A stretch of DNA of 52,903 nt from Candidatus Kaiserbacteria bacterium RIFCSPLOWO2_01_FULL_45_25 (GCA_001781415.1 MFLT01000008.1:1-52903); one strand, 5' to 3'. Positions 19,956 through 30,556 are shown, counted from the first letter of the stretch. A program made the numbers and translations. The notes: generated by a model not told the origin, from the letters alone.

Positions 19956-20693
19956 ATGGAACCATCATCTACCAAAAATTCACTAGCAATTCCACTTTCG
20001 ATTGTTTTTGGCTTCGCTCTCATTGCGGTCGCTATCTACTTCAGTGGTATGAATAAGACTGTTGCCCCAAACACCGCACAAAACAATGGCGATACTCCAG
20101 TTACAACTGTCTCAAATATTCCACCAGTTGATGAAACTGACCACATCAAAGGTAATCCCAACGCTCCAATTCTAATCGTTGAGTACTCTGACTATGACTG
20201 CCCATTCTGTAAGTCATTCCACGAAACCATGAATCGAATTATTGAGGAGTACGGTGCTACTGGCAAGGTGGCTTGGGTATACAGACAATTCCCTATTCCA
20301 CAACTACACCCAAATGCTCCACGTATCTCTGAAGCAGCACTTTGTGTTGGTGATATTGCCGGCAATGACGCCTTTTGGACATTTAGTAATCTAGTTTTTG
20401 GAGAACGAGACATCAATGAACCAACCAACACCACTCGTCTAGTAGATTATGCCAAGACAGCTGGAGTTGAAAACGCTGACTTCACCTCTTGTCTAGAAAG
20501 TGGACGAATGAAGTCAGTAGTTACCGAAGACTTCAACGGTGGTGCAGCGGCTGGTATCCAGGGTACACCACAATCATTTGTGCTCATCGGTAATCAACAA
20601 GCTCCTATCGAAGGCGCACAGCCATACGAAGTAGTTAAACAAATTGTCGAGAATCTTCTCGGACAACTAGAAGGAACTGTTACTACAAACTAG
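19956..20693 (+). CDS. DsbA-like thioredoxin-fold protein, membrane-anchored
   Basis: N-terminal TM segment; ILIVEYSDYDCPFCKSFHETM; GIQGTPQSFVLIG. Confidence 0.9.
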   Translation: MEPSSTKNSLAIPLSIVFGFALIAVAIYFSGMNKTVAPNTAQNNGDTPVTTVSNIPPVDETDHIKGNPNAPILIVEYSDYDCPFCKSFHETMNRIIEEYGATGKVAWVYRQFPIPQLHPNAPRISEAALCVGDIAGNDAFWTFSNLVFGERDINEPTNTTRLVDYAKTAGVENADFTSCLESGRMKSVVTEDFNGGAAAGIQGTPQSFVLIGNQQAPIEGAQPYEVVKQIVENLLGQLEGTVTTN

Positions 20694-20703
20694 TAGTAAC
20701 TCA

Positions 20704-20743
20704 TAACAAAAGACCCGCAGCCTTCGGCCGCGGGTCTTTTGTT
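20704..20743. terminator. Intrinsic terminator
   Basis: aacaaaAGACCCGCaGCCttcgGCCGCGGGTCTtttgtt. Confidence 0.88.
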
Positions 20744-20749
20744 ATGTCT

Positions 20750-23700
20750 CTATCTCAATCGTTCTGCCAAATGACAGAAGTCAGTTACTTCAGGATCGCA
20801 CGGGACACTTAGACACTCGCCAGTTACTACTGACCTGGTCGCTTCGATGATTTCAGCTTTTAGTTCAGCGATCTCCTCGTGAGTAATAGAAAATGATTCT
20901 TCATGGATTACACCCTTTTGGTCTGGTTCAACGAATGACAGCACGGTCGTTGATGTCTTTAATCTCTCGTCACTTTGCAGTGAAAGTAGCAGTGCATAAA
21001 ACACTAATTGACGCTTATAGTTACCATTACTAGTTTTAGTGGTACCTTCTATCTCACCGCGAGTTTTTGGTTTGCCGGTTTTATAATCTACTACCCTTAG
21101 TGCCATCCCATCACTTCCACTATCAATTCGGTCAAAATTTCCAGTCAGTAACACTTCTGGAAAATCAACGATGCCTGTAGATAGAGTAGCTTTTACACCA
21201 AATTCAGTCCTGGTCGTCAGGCCGGGCAAAAGCGCCTCTTTCAGTTTTTGTTGATACCCAAACACCGCTTTCATACCACGTTCATGCAGACGAGTGAACT
21301 CACTGGTAGATAGTACGTTTTGTCCCAACGCCGTATCAAGCCAATTGATAACTAGTGCATCCTCAGGCATGGCACCTTGGGCTGTTTGGTGACGAACAAT
21401 CCGCTCAAGCACAGCGTGCACAGCTGTACCAAACTGTAGTTCTGGAGTCTTGATACTAGGAATACGCAACACATTTTTATAAATGAATTCCCACGGACTC
21501 TCGTGGTAATTATTAAATGAAGTAGCCGACCAACCTCGCTCAAGAAGTGCTGTCCGCAAAAAAGCCACGTCAATCTTTGCTCGCGGAACCGGAGCGAGTG
21601 CAGTGAGTGGGTTAAACCCTTCCATAAACTTAGTCTGATCAACTTCTGTTAGATGTGTCCCAAGGAGATCAGTCAAAAAACGTGACGGCGCAAATTCCCT
21701 TCCCTCCATATTCATAACAGAATGTGAACAGACCAATCTACGCTTTGCTCTGGTGAGCGACACATAAAACAATCGCCGCTCATCATCTTCGAGTAGTGCT
21801 TTTGCGTCTACCACTTCATGTTTAGTAACTGGTAAATCAAATGTTGAACTACGAGCACGCGACCCTCCCCAGACGTTGTCTGTAAGATGTGGCAGACAGA
21901 CAACTTCAAACTCCAACCCCTTGGCTTTGTGGGCAGTCATTACCGCTACTGCAGACTGACTAGCTGCTATAGCTGGCGCCGTGAGTGGAAGTCCATAACT
22001 TTGCAGTAAGGCAAATTGTTCCAATACTTCCTTAAGTGTTAATCCCCCGGACTGCTGACACATTCCCTCCACCTCATCATAAAGTCGACGCACTACCGTA
22101 GCGCCTTGAAGTGGTTCTTCAGCCATCACAAAATCCAAAAAGTCACTAGCCCGAAATACATACTCCACTATCTCAGCCGCACTTTTAGTAACCGATAAAT
22201 CCTTAGCTGTATTTAATACTGCCAACACCTGGCTAAAGGCGGCTACATCTTTGACTCCAAGCTCTTTGAGTCCGTCTTCATCTTCAATTAAGTTTCGCAA
22301 TGACCGCGCATAAGTTCTAGCAGAGAGCACTCGTACCAAATCTGAAGTTGATACCTTTAAGTATGGAGCGTGTAGCAACTCCGCTAGCAAGCGTTCATTC
22401 TCTGGCTCAACTACGGCTCGCAAAAGAACCAGCGCTTGCTTAGTAATCACATGGTCCAAAATATCAGTATCAGCTGATGGAGCGACCGGCACATTAGCCT
22501 TACGAAGTAACTTAGTAAATAACTCCACTTCGCGGTTGGTGCGCACAATAACTGCAATCTCCTCAGGGTGTACGCCAGCCGCAATTTCTGATTCAATTTG
22601 CGCCACAATAAATCCTTCCTCAACTGCTGTATGGGCAAATTGCTGTACTGTTAAACTAGCTTTAAAAGACTTAGCGGCAGTTAAAGGCACTCGCAAGGGA
22701 GCGAGTGTTGGGTCATCAGTTTTGATACTGGCGTGGGCGGCATCGAGGATGGTCTGGTCTGAGCGATAGTTTTCGGTCAAGGCAATCGTAAGTGCATCTT
22801 TGTAGACATCACCAAAGTACAAAAAGTTATCAAGTGACGCTCCTTGGAAACGGTAAATCGCTTGCTTCTCATCCCCTACCACAAACACGTTTGGATGCTC
22901 ATGATATGAAGCAATTAGTTCAATTAGTCGGTTTTGACTTTGGTTCACATCTTGGTGTTCATCAGCCAATATATATTGATACTGCTCTTGCACATCAAGT
23001 AGCATATCCGGACTACTCTCCAGTGCCGCAATGGTATCAAGAATCATATCTTCAAAGTCATAGAGTCGCTCACTCTTTAGCGCGGCCATGTACTCACGGT
23101 ATATAAGTAGCAACTCTTGGTTCTTTTGTAGACTCTTTTCTGCTTCTACGTATGGTCCACGCAACTTCCCTTTATGAGCACCCTTCTCATGGAATTGTGG
23201 GATTTCATCTAAAGCGGCCGCTTGTACATCTATCGCTCTAGCAAAGGCGTCGGCAGACACATACTCTTTTTTGAGAGTCGCAATTGCCTGCAGAATTGGT
23301 TTGACATAATACTGTGGATCGCCATGCGGACGTAGTCGCTTATATATTGTCGACTCTAGTACTCGCTCAATGATAGAAATTTTTTCGAGCTCAGAGGCTG
23401 GCCGCCCACCGACGATATTTTCATACGCATCTGGGTAACGTTTAATTAAGTCACCAGCAAAACTATGGAAAGTATGAATTGGAACATGATAAGCATCCTG
23501 CCCAATAAACCGAGCCAATCGCTCTCGCATAGCGCGCACACCAGAGTCAGTGAACGTGAGGGCTAATACCTGCTCTGGTTTAGTATCAGTTTGGAGCAGT
23601 ATGTTGGCGATACGAAGTGTCAGAATTTGAGTCTTACCGGTACCAGGGCCAGCAATAACCATAACTGGACCATCTATTACGTCCACGGCTTGTCGCTGGG

Positions 23701-23758
23701 CAGAATTTAGGGCGGCAAGCGCCTGTTCAAAAACAGTGTTGGTTTTGGCAACTTTCAT
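20750..23758 (-). CDS. UvrD/PcrA-type SF1A DNA helicase with C-terminal PD-(D/E)XK-like nuclease domain
   Basis: LNSAQRQAVDVIDGPVMVIAGPGTGKTQIL, VLALTFTDSGVRAMRERL, LADEHQDVN, AIYRFQGA, MTAHKAKGLEFEVV; C-terminal MALRVVDYKTGKPK; likely start MKVAKT at 23758. Confidence 0.88.
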   Translation of the reverse strand: MKVAKTNTVFEQALAALNSAQRQAVDVIDGPVMVIAGPGTGKTQILTLRIANILLQTDTKPEQVLALTFTDSGVRAMRERLARFIGQDAYHVPIHTFHSFAGDLIKRYPDAYENIVGGRPASELEKISIIERVLESTIYKRLRPHGDPQYYVKPILQAIATLKKEYVSADAFARAIDVQAAALDEIPQFHEKGAHKGKLRGPYVEAEKSLQKNQELLLIYREYMAALKSERLYDFEDMILDTIAALESSPDMLLDVQEQYQYILADEHQDVNQSQNRLIELIASYHEHPNVFVVGDEKQAIYRFQGASLDNFLYFGDVYKDALTIALTENYRSDQTILDAAHASIKTDDPTLAPLRVPLTAAKSFKASLTVQQFAHTAVEEGFIVAQIESEIAAGVHPEEIAVIVRTNREVELFTKLLRKANVPVAPSADTDILDHVITKQALVLLRAVVEPENERLLAELLHAPYLKVSTSDLVRVLSARTYARSLRNLIEDEDGLKELGVKDVAAFSQVLAVLNTAKDLSVTKSAAEIVEYVFRASDFLDFVMAEEPLQGATVVRRLYDEVEGMCQQSGGLTLKEVLEQFALLQSYGLPLTAPAIAASQSAVAVMTAHKAKGLEFEVVCLPHLTDNVWGGSRARSSTFDLPVTKHEVVDAKALLEDDERRLFYVSLTRAKRRLVCSHSVMNMEGREFAPSRFLTDLLGTHLTEVDQTKFMEGFNPLTALAPVPRAKIDVAFLRTALLERGWSATSFNNYHESPWEFIYKNVLRIPSIKTPELQFGTAVHAVLERIVRHQTAQGAMPEDALVINWLDTALGQNVLSTSEFTRLHERGMKAVFGYQQKLKEALLPGLTTRTEFGVKATLSTGIVDFPEVLLTGNFDRIDSGSDGMALRVVDYKTGKPKTRGEIEGTTKTSNGNYKRQLVFYALLLSLQSDERLKTSTTVLSFVEPDQKGVIHEESFSITHEEIAELKAEIIEATRSVVTGECLSVPCDPEVTDFCHLAERLR

Positions 23759-23933
23759 GGCTCGAGTATACCACTTTATCCCGTTTAGAGCTGCCAAACT
23801 AGCCAAAAGGACTGGAAAAATTGGCCTGAACGAAATGGTCCCCATATTTTTCCACCCCTTGGTATAAACACCCTTGCCAGGTACCAAAGCTAAGAGTATA
23901 GTGGCAGTTTAATTAACAATATAAAACCACTTT

Positions 23934-26015
23934 ATGCTCACCGCCAATGCTACTCTTGCTATTTTTGCCATGCTAGGCATCTCCAGCCTCGCCATCTTTT
24001 GGGCCAAACGCGTACGACTACCGCACACAGTTTTCTTGGTAGTAATTGGTCTATTATTGGGATTAATCGCTCAATTCCCAGCCTTTAGTTTTTTTACTGA
24101 ATTCAGTCTAACTCCAGAACTTCTCTTTTACCTCCTCTTGCCTACTCTTATTTTTGAATCTGCCTACAACATCAACGTGCGGCGCATGGTTGAGGACACC
24201 AAAATCATCCTCATTCTATCAATCATTGGTCTACTAGTTTCAACCGCTGTCATCGGTATTGCCCTCTATTTCATTTTGGCTTTATTGGGACTACAAATAC
24301 CATTTATCGTAACCCTACTCTTTGGTGCACTTATTTCAGCCACTGACCCAGTAGCAGTTCTAGCCCTATTTAAAGAATATGGTGCCCCACGTCGACTTTC
24401 TCTTATTTTTGAAGGAGAAAGTCTTTTTAATGACGCTACAGCGGTAGCGCTCTTTTTGGTTCTCCTCGAAGTCGCTCGCTTTGGCTACCACGGAGCTGAC
24501 ACAGTGATTGAGGGAGTAATTTCTTTCACTTCCATGATGGTCGGTGGTGTACTCTTCGGTATCTTAATTGGTGGAATCTTTACCAAGCTAGTAGGACTCG
24601 CTCGTGAAAACGAAATTGCCAGTATTACTCTTACTATCGTACTCGCCCATGTTACCTTTATTTTGGCCGAAATTCTCTCTCATCATCTAGTTATCGGTTC
24701 AGTGCACCTTCCATTATCACCGATTATCGCCACTACCGTTTCAGCCCTACTTATGGGTAATTACGGACGAAGCAAGATTCACCCCCGTGCTGAGGAATTC
24801 GTTGAAAACCTCTGGGGTCAATTAGCTTTTATGGCCAACTCCCTCATCTTCATCCTGATTGGTGTGTTGTTTGTAAACGTACCAACTCTTGATATCTCAA
24901 TGATTGCAGTGGTTGTTATCACCATTCTCGTAGTAGCAATCGCCAGAGCCATCTCTATTTATCCAGTAGTGGGAATTTTCAATGCCTTTACCAGTAAAGA
25001 CATGAAGGTACCAATGGCTTGGCAGCACCTTCTCTCTTGGGGTTCACTCCGTGGCGCTCTGGCCGTTACTATGGTGCTTCTTATTCCAGATGAGCTCACC
25101 TTTGCTGGGTGGGGTCTCACAATGTCACCAAAAGACTTTCTACTTTCATTAACCGTTGGTTGTATCTTTGCTACCCTCTTTGTGAAAGCAACTACCATCC
25201 AGACCTTCATGCGCAAGCTCAAGCTTGATGCCTTAACTGAAATCGAAGAAGTTGAAGCTGATGAAGCTCGGGCTCTTATTCATCACGAAGTACAAGAACG
25301 TATTAATCACTACCGTGAACGTGGATACATTGATGAAAACGTTGCCAACGAATTCTGTTCAAATCACGCGGCTAAATATGAAGCAGCTTGCCAAGGTCTT
25401 AAGTCGACTGACACTAATGAACTTTCACTTCGTGTACTCCGCATGTTTGCTATCGGAATTGAGAAGAAACACCTCAAGGAGCTATACCACCATCAAGAAG
25501 TAAATGAATCTGTTTACCGACGACTAACCGGCAAACTACAACTCCAACTTGAAGCTATTGAAGTTGGAAATCTAGCTCCAAATATGTCTATTCATACCGA
25601 CGGTAAAGATGTATTTGAAGTAATGGCCAGTAGTATTAGAAAGTTCCTCAAACCAAAAACTGCCGAGGAAATAACTAGTAATCTATATATGTACTACCGC
25701 GCCCAGACTATCATTTCGCGAAAAGTACTAAAGGAACTCACAGCGGTAGATCACAGCAGTGCTGAACACATCTTTAATGCAGAGGCACTGGCCCACGTAC
25801 TTGAACTCTACGCTAACTTCCGTGCCCAATCTGAAAAGAAGATGAACGAACTAGCCAGTGCAAACCCTGAAATACACAAACACCTATCACGTACTCTAGC
25901 CAACCAAACTGTACACAAGATTGAAGAAATAACCTTGCACGAACTCTACGAACGCCAGCTCATTACCCCAAAGCTCTACATTACTCTCAAAGAAGAACTA
26001 CAAGACGCACAATAA
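23934..26015 (+). CDS. Na+/H+ antiporter (CPA1/NhaP type) with cytosolic C-terminal extension
   Basis: LLLPTLIFESAYNIN, GALISATDPVAVLALFKEYGAPRRL, FEGESLFNDATAVALF. Confidence 0.92.
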   Translation: MLTANATLAIFAMLGISSLAIFWAKRVRLPHTVFLVVIGLLLGLIAQFPAFSFFTEFSLTPELLFYLLLPTLIFESAYNINVRRMVEDTKIILILSIIGLLVSTAVIGIALYFILALLGLQIPFIVTLLFGALISATDPVAVLALFKEYGAPRRLSLIFEGESLFNDATAVALFLVLLEVARFGYHGADTVIEGVISFTSMMVGGVLFGILIGGIFTKLVGLARENEIASITLTIVLAHVTFILAEILSHHLVIGSVHLPLSPIIATTVSALLMGNYGRSKIHPRAEEFVENLWGQLAFMANSLIFILIGVLFVNVPTLDISMIAVVVITILVVAIARAISIYPVVGIFNAFTSKDMKVPMAWQHLLSWGSLRGALAVTMVLLIPDELTFAGWGLTMSPKDFLLSLTVGCIFATLFVKATTIQTFMRKLKLDALTEIEEVEADEARALIHHEVQERINHYRERGYIDENVANEFCSNHAAKYEAACQGLKSTDTNELSLRVLRMFAIGIEKKHLKELYHHQEVNESVYRRLTGKLQLQLEAIEVGNLAPNMSIHTDGKDVFEVMASSIRKFLKPKTAEEITSNLYMYYRAQTIISRKVLKELTAVDHSSAEHIFNAEALAHVLELYANFRAQSEKKMNELASANPEIHKHLSRTLANQTVHKIEEITLHELYERQLITPKLYITLKEELQDAQ

Positions 26016-26021
26016 GCACAA

Positions 26022-26062
26022 ACAAAAAAACGAGCACCCTTTGCAGGGTGCTCGTTTTTTTG
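26022..26062. terminator. Intrinsic bidirectional terminator
   Basis: aaaaaaaCGAGCACCCTttgcAGGGTGCTCGttttttt. Confidence 0.9.
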
Positions 26063-26065
26063 TGA

Positions 26066-27427
26066 CTAGTAGGATTTTAACCTTCTGGCCTTCTCGTGTT
26101 GGCGAATCTTCTCCAGGGCCTTGGCTTCAATCTGGCGAATACGCTCACGTGTTACTCCAAACTCCTTTCCTACTTCCTCAAGCGTGTGATACGTTCCATC
26201 TAGTAGTCCGTGTCGCATCTCGAGAATCTTTCGCTCCTTCTCAGAAAGAGTATCTAGGATTTCGGTAATCTGGTCGGTCAAAATACTGTGGGCCACTTCT
26301 TGATCTGGTGAGACAATCTTATCGTCTGAGATAAAGTCTGAGAGTCGCGAACGGTCATCATCATCACCAACTGGTAGTTCCAGCGATATAGTGTCCTGAC
26401 TAATTTTTTCAATCTGGTACACCTTCTCTACTTCAACTCCCATTTCAGTAGCAATTTCCTCTGGCATCGGGTCGCGACCAAGGTCTTGTGACAGTCGGCG
26501 TGATACTTGCTTGTACTTAGCCATTGTCTCAACCATGTGCACTGGAATACGAATCGTACGTGACTGGTCTGCTAGCGCTCGGGTGATAGCTTGGCGAATC
26601 CACCAAGTAGCGTAAGTAGAAAACTTAAAGCCCTTAGTAAAGTCAAACTTATCTACCGCCTTAAAGAGACCGAGGTTTCCTTCTTGAATCAAGTCGAGCA
26701 GTGTGAGGTCGGGTGAACGTCCTACGTACTTCTTGGCAATAGATACCACGAGACGGAGGTTGGCGCGAGCCAACAAGTTACGAGCTTCTTCATCCCCATC
26801 CACGATACGCTTGGCGAGGACTCGCTCTTCTTGAGCATTTAGAAGTGGGTACTGTCCAATTTCCCGTAAGTACATCTGAATTGAGTCGTATCCACTATCA
26901 CTACGCTTAAACGCATTCTTCTGCGCAATGATATCGATACTTGGATCATCTCCGAGCATTCCGCCACTCTGCAGCACATCGATGCCAGCAATTGAAAAAC
27001 GATCATAAAGCACATCGAGGAACTCGATGTCTTTTTCAATTTCTGGGAATGAACGGAGAAGTTCGTCATAAGTGACATACCCTCGTTCACGACCAAGTTT
27101 CATCAGTTCAGCCGCTTTGAGTTCGAGAATTTTCTCACTCTTAGTCAATGCAACTTTCTTAACTGGCTTTGGTGCCGCTACTTTTTTTGGTGCCGCGACC
27201 TTCTTGGCTGGTTTACTAGAAACAGCCTTCACCTTCTTAGTGGTGGTAGGCTTGGTAGTTTTTTTGGCAGCAGGTTTAACTGCTTTTTTTACAACCTTCT
27301 TTACGACTTTCTTTACTGCTTTTTTTACACTAGCCTTCACCTTTTTGGTGGCTGGCTTAGTTGTTTTTTTAGTAACGGTTTTGGCCGTTTTTTTGACTGC
27401 TTTTTTTATGGCCTTCTTGATAGGCAT
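26066..27427 (-). CDS. rpoD: RNA polymerase primary sigma factor with about 95-aa Lys/Ala/Thr-rich N-terminal extension
   Basis: [56 protein letters not shown] and [26 protein letters not shown]-terminus [29 protein letters not shown]... Confidence 0.95.
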   Translation of the reverse strand: MPIKKAIKKAVKKTAKTVTKKTTKPATKKVKASVKKAVKKVVKKVVKKAVKPAAKKTTKPTTTKKVKAVSSKPAKKVAAPKKVAAPKPVKKVALTKSEKILELKAAELMKLGRERGYVTYDELLRSFPEIEKDIEFLDVLYDRFSIAGIDVLQSGGMLGDDPSIDIIAQKNAFKRSDSGYDSIQMYLREIGQYPLLNAQEERVLAKRIVDGDEEARNLLARANLRLVVSIAKKYVGRSPDLTLLDLIQEGNLGLFKAVDKFDFTKGFKFSTYATWWIRQAITRALADQSRTIRIPVHMVETMAKYKQVSRRLSQDLGRDPMPEEIATEMGVEVEKVYQIEKISQDTISLELPVGDDDDRSRLSDFISDDKIVSPDQEVAHSILTDQITEILDTLSEKERKILEMRHGLLDGTYHTLEEVGKEFGVTRERIRQIEAKALEKIRQHEKARRLKSY

Positions 27428-27498
27428 AGTAGAGCAACTATACAGAAAAATCAGAAAATGTCTAGCCTTGGCTTATTATTCAGCCTTAATGGATCCAA

Positions 27499-29250
27499 TT
27501 ATTCAGCCTTTAGAATGTCATTGGTGTATGGGGCGACTTGAAGGGTTAGTTGGAGCTCCCCAATGGTCTTAAGTAGAGCTAATGCACCAGCCTCGTCGCC
27601 AGACTCGTCAAGTCTTCCCTGCTCTTCACGTGCTTGCTTCAAGCGATTCTTAATAACCACCTCACGAAAACGATTTAAGGTATGCACACACTCTTCATCA
27701 AACACCCGTCTGGGATTCTTATCAATAAACGACTCAATTCGAAATAACACTTCAGCTTTAGCGGGAGCTGGTACCTGCAGTTCAAGTGCGGCGTAGTCCT
27801 CCCCAGTAATTACCGCTAAAGCGGCTTTAATTTTATCTGCCACGGTAGTATCAAATAACGGTAGTATACCAATTAGATAAGTGAGATCAGACTGGTAACG
27901 CTGTTTACCATCGGGTGCGGCAACCTTTTCTTTAGTCACAGCCTTAGCTGCTTCTGGTGTCGCCGTTTGTTTACTGTCACGAATTCGCTCCACCTCCATA
28001 TGTATAGCTTCTTTAGTGGTCTTGAGTGCCTCAGCGACCTTGCCTTCAAAGTGGTCTTGGTCGATATAGTTTGGTAGAAGCACAATGTACGGCAACACTT
28101 CCTCGCGCGCCCGAAGCTTCAGCGTGCGTTCGTCTAAGTTTTGATTGAGTAGTACTTGAAGCAAAAATTCAATCACATGGACTGACTTCCCAATCAGGTG
28201 TTTAAATTCGCGTGGGTCACGAAGGATGATGTCAGCTGGATCTTTGCCGCCAACAAGCAGCGTAACTTTTACATCAAGTCCACGGCGAAGCATCAAGTCG
28301 GCCGCTCGCTTCACAGCAGCAATACCAGCTTTGTCCGCATCAAGCGAAAGCACCACTCGGTTTGAAAAACGCTCAAGTAGGTGCACATGCTCAGCTGTGA
28401 GAGCGGTACCAGATACCGCAACCGTATTGTGATACCCCGCCTGATGACTCATTACCACGTCAAACTGCCCTTCCACAATCAGTGAAAAGTCTAGCTGACG
28501 AATTCCCTGCTTGGCCTTATCGTAACCATAGAGAAGTTCAGATTTTTTGTACAAATCTGTCTCCGGTGAGTTTACGTACTTCGGGATGTCATCGCCAGCT
28601 TCAAGGGTGCGGCCAGAGAAACCAACCACTCGCCCACTCTGATCAAAGAGTGGAAACATGATGCGATTGCGGAAGACATCGTATGAGTCTTTACCCTTAT
28701 CACTAAGCTTTATAAGACCCGCTTTGAGCATTTCTGCCTCAGTATAACCTTTGGTGAGCAAATGCTCTTTTACGACCGCCCAACCGTCTTGTGGTGGCCC
28801 AGACACGAAGCCAATCCGCCACTTAGCGATAGTAGCAGCGGTTAGACCACGCTTCTCTAGGTACTCAGTAGCAGTTTTGGCATTTGGTAGGCAAGACTCA
28901 TAAAACAAGGTCGCGTCCTCAAGGATAGCGTAGAGGCGGTCACGTTCAGACTTCTTTTGTGGTGATACTGGCGTAAGTTCTACGTTCGCCTTGGCTGCTA
29001 GAATCTTTAGTGCTTCTTTAAAGTCCACCCCTTCAATCTCTTGGATGAAGGTAAACATATCTCCTCCTGCTCCACAGCCATAACAGTGGTACATCCCACG
29101 CTCGGGCGACACATTAAACGATGGAGTTTTTTCGGTATGGAATGGGCAACAAGCCTTTAGATGCTTACCGGCTTTTTGCAGCGGCACATACGGCGTAATA
29201 ACATCAATAATATTGAGTCGGTCTTTAATTTGCTGAACAGCGTCATTCAT
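27499..29250 (-). CDS. dnaG: DNA primase
   Basis: LKACCPFHTEKTPSFNVSPERGMYHCYGCGAGGDMFTFIQ zinc finger; VEGQFDVVMSHQAG, SLDADKAG Toprim. Confidence 0.95.
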   Translation of the reverse strand: MNDAVQQIKDRLNIIDVITPYVPLQKAGKHLKACCPFHTEKTPSFNVSPERGMYHCYGCGAGGDMFTFIQEIEGVDFKEALKILAAKANVELTPVSPQKKSERDRLYAILEDATLFYESCLPNAKTATEYLEKRGLTAATIAKWRIGFVSGPPQDGWAVVKEHLLTKGYTEAEMLKAGLIKLSDKGKDSYDVFRNRIMFPLFDQSGRVVGFSGRTLEAGDDIPKYVNSPETDLYKKSELLYGYDKAKQGIRQLDFSLIVEGQFDVVMSHQAGYHNTVAVSGTALTAEHVHLLERFSNRVVLSLDADKAGIAAVKRAADLMLRRGLDVKVTLLVGGKDPADIILRDPREFKHLIGKSVHVIEFLLQVLLNQNLDERTLKLRAREEVLPYIVLLPNYIDQDHFEGKVAEALKTTKEAIHMEVERIRDSKQTATPEAAKAVTKEKVAAPDGKQRYQSDLTYLIGILPLFDTTVADKIKAALAVITGEDYAALELQVPAPAKAEVLFRIESFIDKNPRRVFDEECVHTLNRFREVVIKNRLKQAREEQGRLDESGDEAGALALLKTIGELQLTLQVAPYTNDILKAE

Positions 29251-29360
29251 ATAGTGCGGTCATTATACTGCATCTATTAACTAAGCGCACAAACTTGACT
29301 AAAACCACATTTGTTATACGCTAACCTTCGAATCGTTCATCATACAACCTGGAGATTGCC

Positions 29361-29636
29361 ATGTGCATAAACGCCTATACCTGCATAAGCTGGTGGTGGT
29401 TGCCACTCATCCTGCTAGGCATCATTTACCTGCTGTTCGGTTTTTTTATGGGAATCCTTGTCTTAATGCCAAAAGGCAATACCATCAATCACAACGAGGA
29501 ATCCCGCTGGGAAATGATTTCTGCCCTGGCTCTGATGACGATCACTATACCAGCTGTGGCAATTTACGCTATTTTGCGTGATTTGATAAAAGGCCACAAA
29601 CCTCAGCCACGAAAGTCGCACCAAACCAAGGAATAA
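29361..29636 (+). CDS. Small hypothetical membrane protein
   Basis: 91 aa, two TM segments; ctggagattgcc before ATG. Confidence 0.65.
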   Translation: MCINAYTCISWWWLPLILLGIIYLLFGFFMGILVLMPKGNTINHNEESRWEMISALALMTITIPAVAIYAILRDLIKGHKPQPRKSHQTKE

Positions 29637-29639
29637 GTC

Positions 29640-29837
29640 ATGAACTTCTTCGAAATTTTCCTCCCTGTCTTGGCTGCACTGTGGCTGATCTGCAGTCTTA
29701 TTGCCCTTCCGAGCATCATTGCCATATGCAGAGAAGACAAGGTCGTCTCCACCTCCGTAAAAATAACATCCGTTATTTTTGTCGTGTTGTTAGGCCCATA
29801 TTCAATTGGTCTCATTCTCGACAAAAATAAAGACTGA
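29640..29837 (+). CDS. Small hypothetical membrane protein
   Basis: 65 aa, two TM segments, 3 nt downstream of the previous ORF, followed by a terminator. Confidence 0.65.
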   Translation: MNFFEIFLPVLAALWLICSLIALPSIIAICREDKVVSTSVKITSVIFVVLLGPYSIGLILDKNKD

Positions 29838-29858
29838 GGCCTATACCACCTGCCCCGC

Positions 29859-29953
29859 CCAAGCCTTGCGCTTGCGTGGGGTTTGTTTTTTATTTCAAAT
29901 ACACCCATTTAAATGGTGGCATCTTAAAACCTTTCGGTTAACCGAAAGGTTTT
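29859..29953. repeat. 95-bp direct repeat, copy 1 (terminator plus perfect palindrome)
   Basis: Differs from 30834-30928 at about 3 positions; contains the 32-bp perfect palindrome ttaaaacctttcggttaaccgaaaggttttaa (29924-29955, extends 2 bp past the repeat). Confidence 0.9.
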
Positions 29954-29969
29954 AAAGTATCTATTTATA

Positions 29970-29998
29970 TTGTTTAAATTTTCACTTGGTGCTATAAA
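29970..29998 (+). promoter_or_regulatory. Sigma70-type promoter TTGTTT-N17-TATAAA
   Basis: ttgttt aaattttcacttggtgc tataaa upstream of the 30045 ORF. Confidence 0.5.
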
Positions 29999-30044
29999 TC
30001 AAGCAGACACGTCGTCATAACCAACCGCTCCCGAGGATATAGAT

Positions 30045-30308
30045 ATGGACTTTTGGAATACTTGCACAGGTTGGTGGTGTGTACTGTGGTACGCCATCTC
30101 AATCTTCGTCGTCGCCGGTTATTTTCTGGTAGGATTTTTCTTTCAGGCGTTTATCATGCATAAACGACCCCATGGTCCTATTGATCTACCAAAAGAAAGC
30201 TCGTCTGATAATTTTTTGTTCAGAGTGCTCCTGTTCATCTTTGGTGGATTAATTCTCTTTGCGGGATGGCTTTTCAGTTTTTTCTACAAAATTGTGAAGG
30301 GAATTTGA
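30045..30308 (+). CDS. Small hypothetical membrane protein
   Basis: 87 aa, two TM segments; cccgagg RBS-like sequence upstream. Confidence 0.65.
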   Translation: MDFWNTCTGWWCVLWYAISIFVVAGYFLVGFFFQAFIMHKRPHGPIDLPKESSSDNFLFRVLLFIFGGLILFAGWLFSFFYKIVKGI

Positions 30309-30414
30309 GACCACCCCAACCCACCCGCGCCTCTACAGAGACGCGGTTTCTTATTATCTCCATGCCCCAATACCCCAATCAATTGGGATATTGAATGTTA
30401 AAAAATGCACAACT

Positions 30415-30490
30415 TTTCCATTTAAATGGAAATGTTCTAAAACCTTTCAGTTAACTGAAAGGTTTTTACTATTCCAATCGATTGGAATAG
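30415..30490. repeat. Three adjacent perfect palindromes
   Basis: tttccatttaaatggaaa (30415-30432), aaaacctttcagttaactgaaaggtttt (30439-30466), ctattccaatcgattggaatag (30469-30490). Confidence 0.9.
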
Positions 30491-30556
30491 TAAGTGCTTC
30501 GGTATCTATAAGTTAACAGGTGTTGCGCTTCAAGGTTGAATCTAGCCCACCCAAAA

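Noticed and set aside
20750-23887. Upstream start of the UvrD-like ORF at 23887
   Set aside because: The first ~43 residues (MVPGKGVYTKGWKNMGTISF...) are unlike helicase N-termini; MKVAKTNTVFEQALAALNSAQRQAV at 23758 is more natural.
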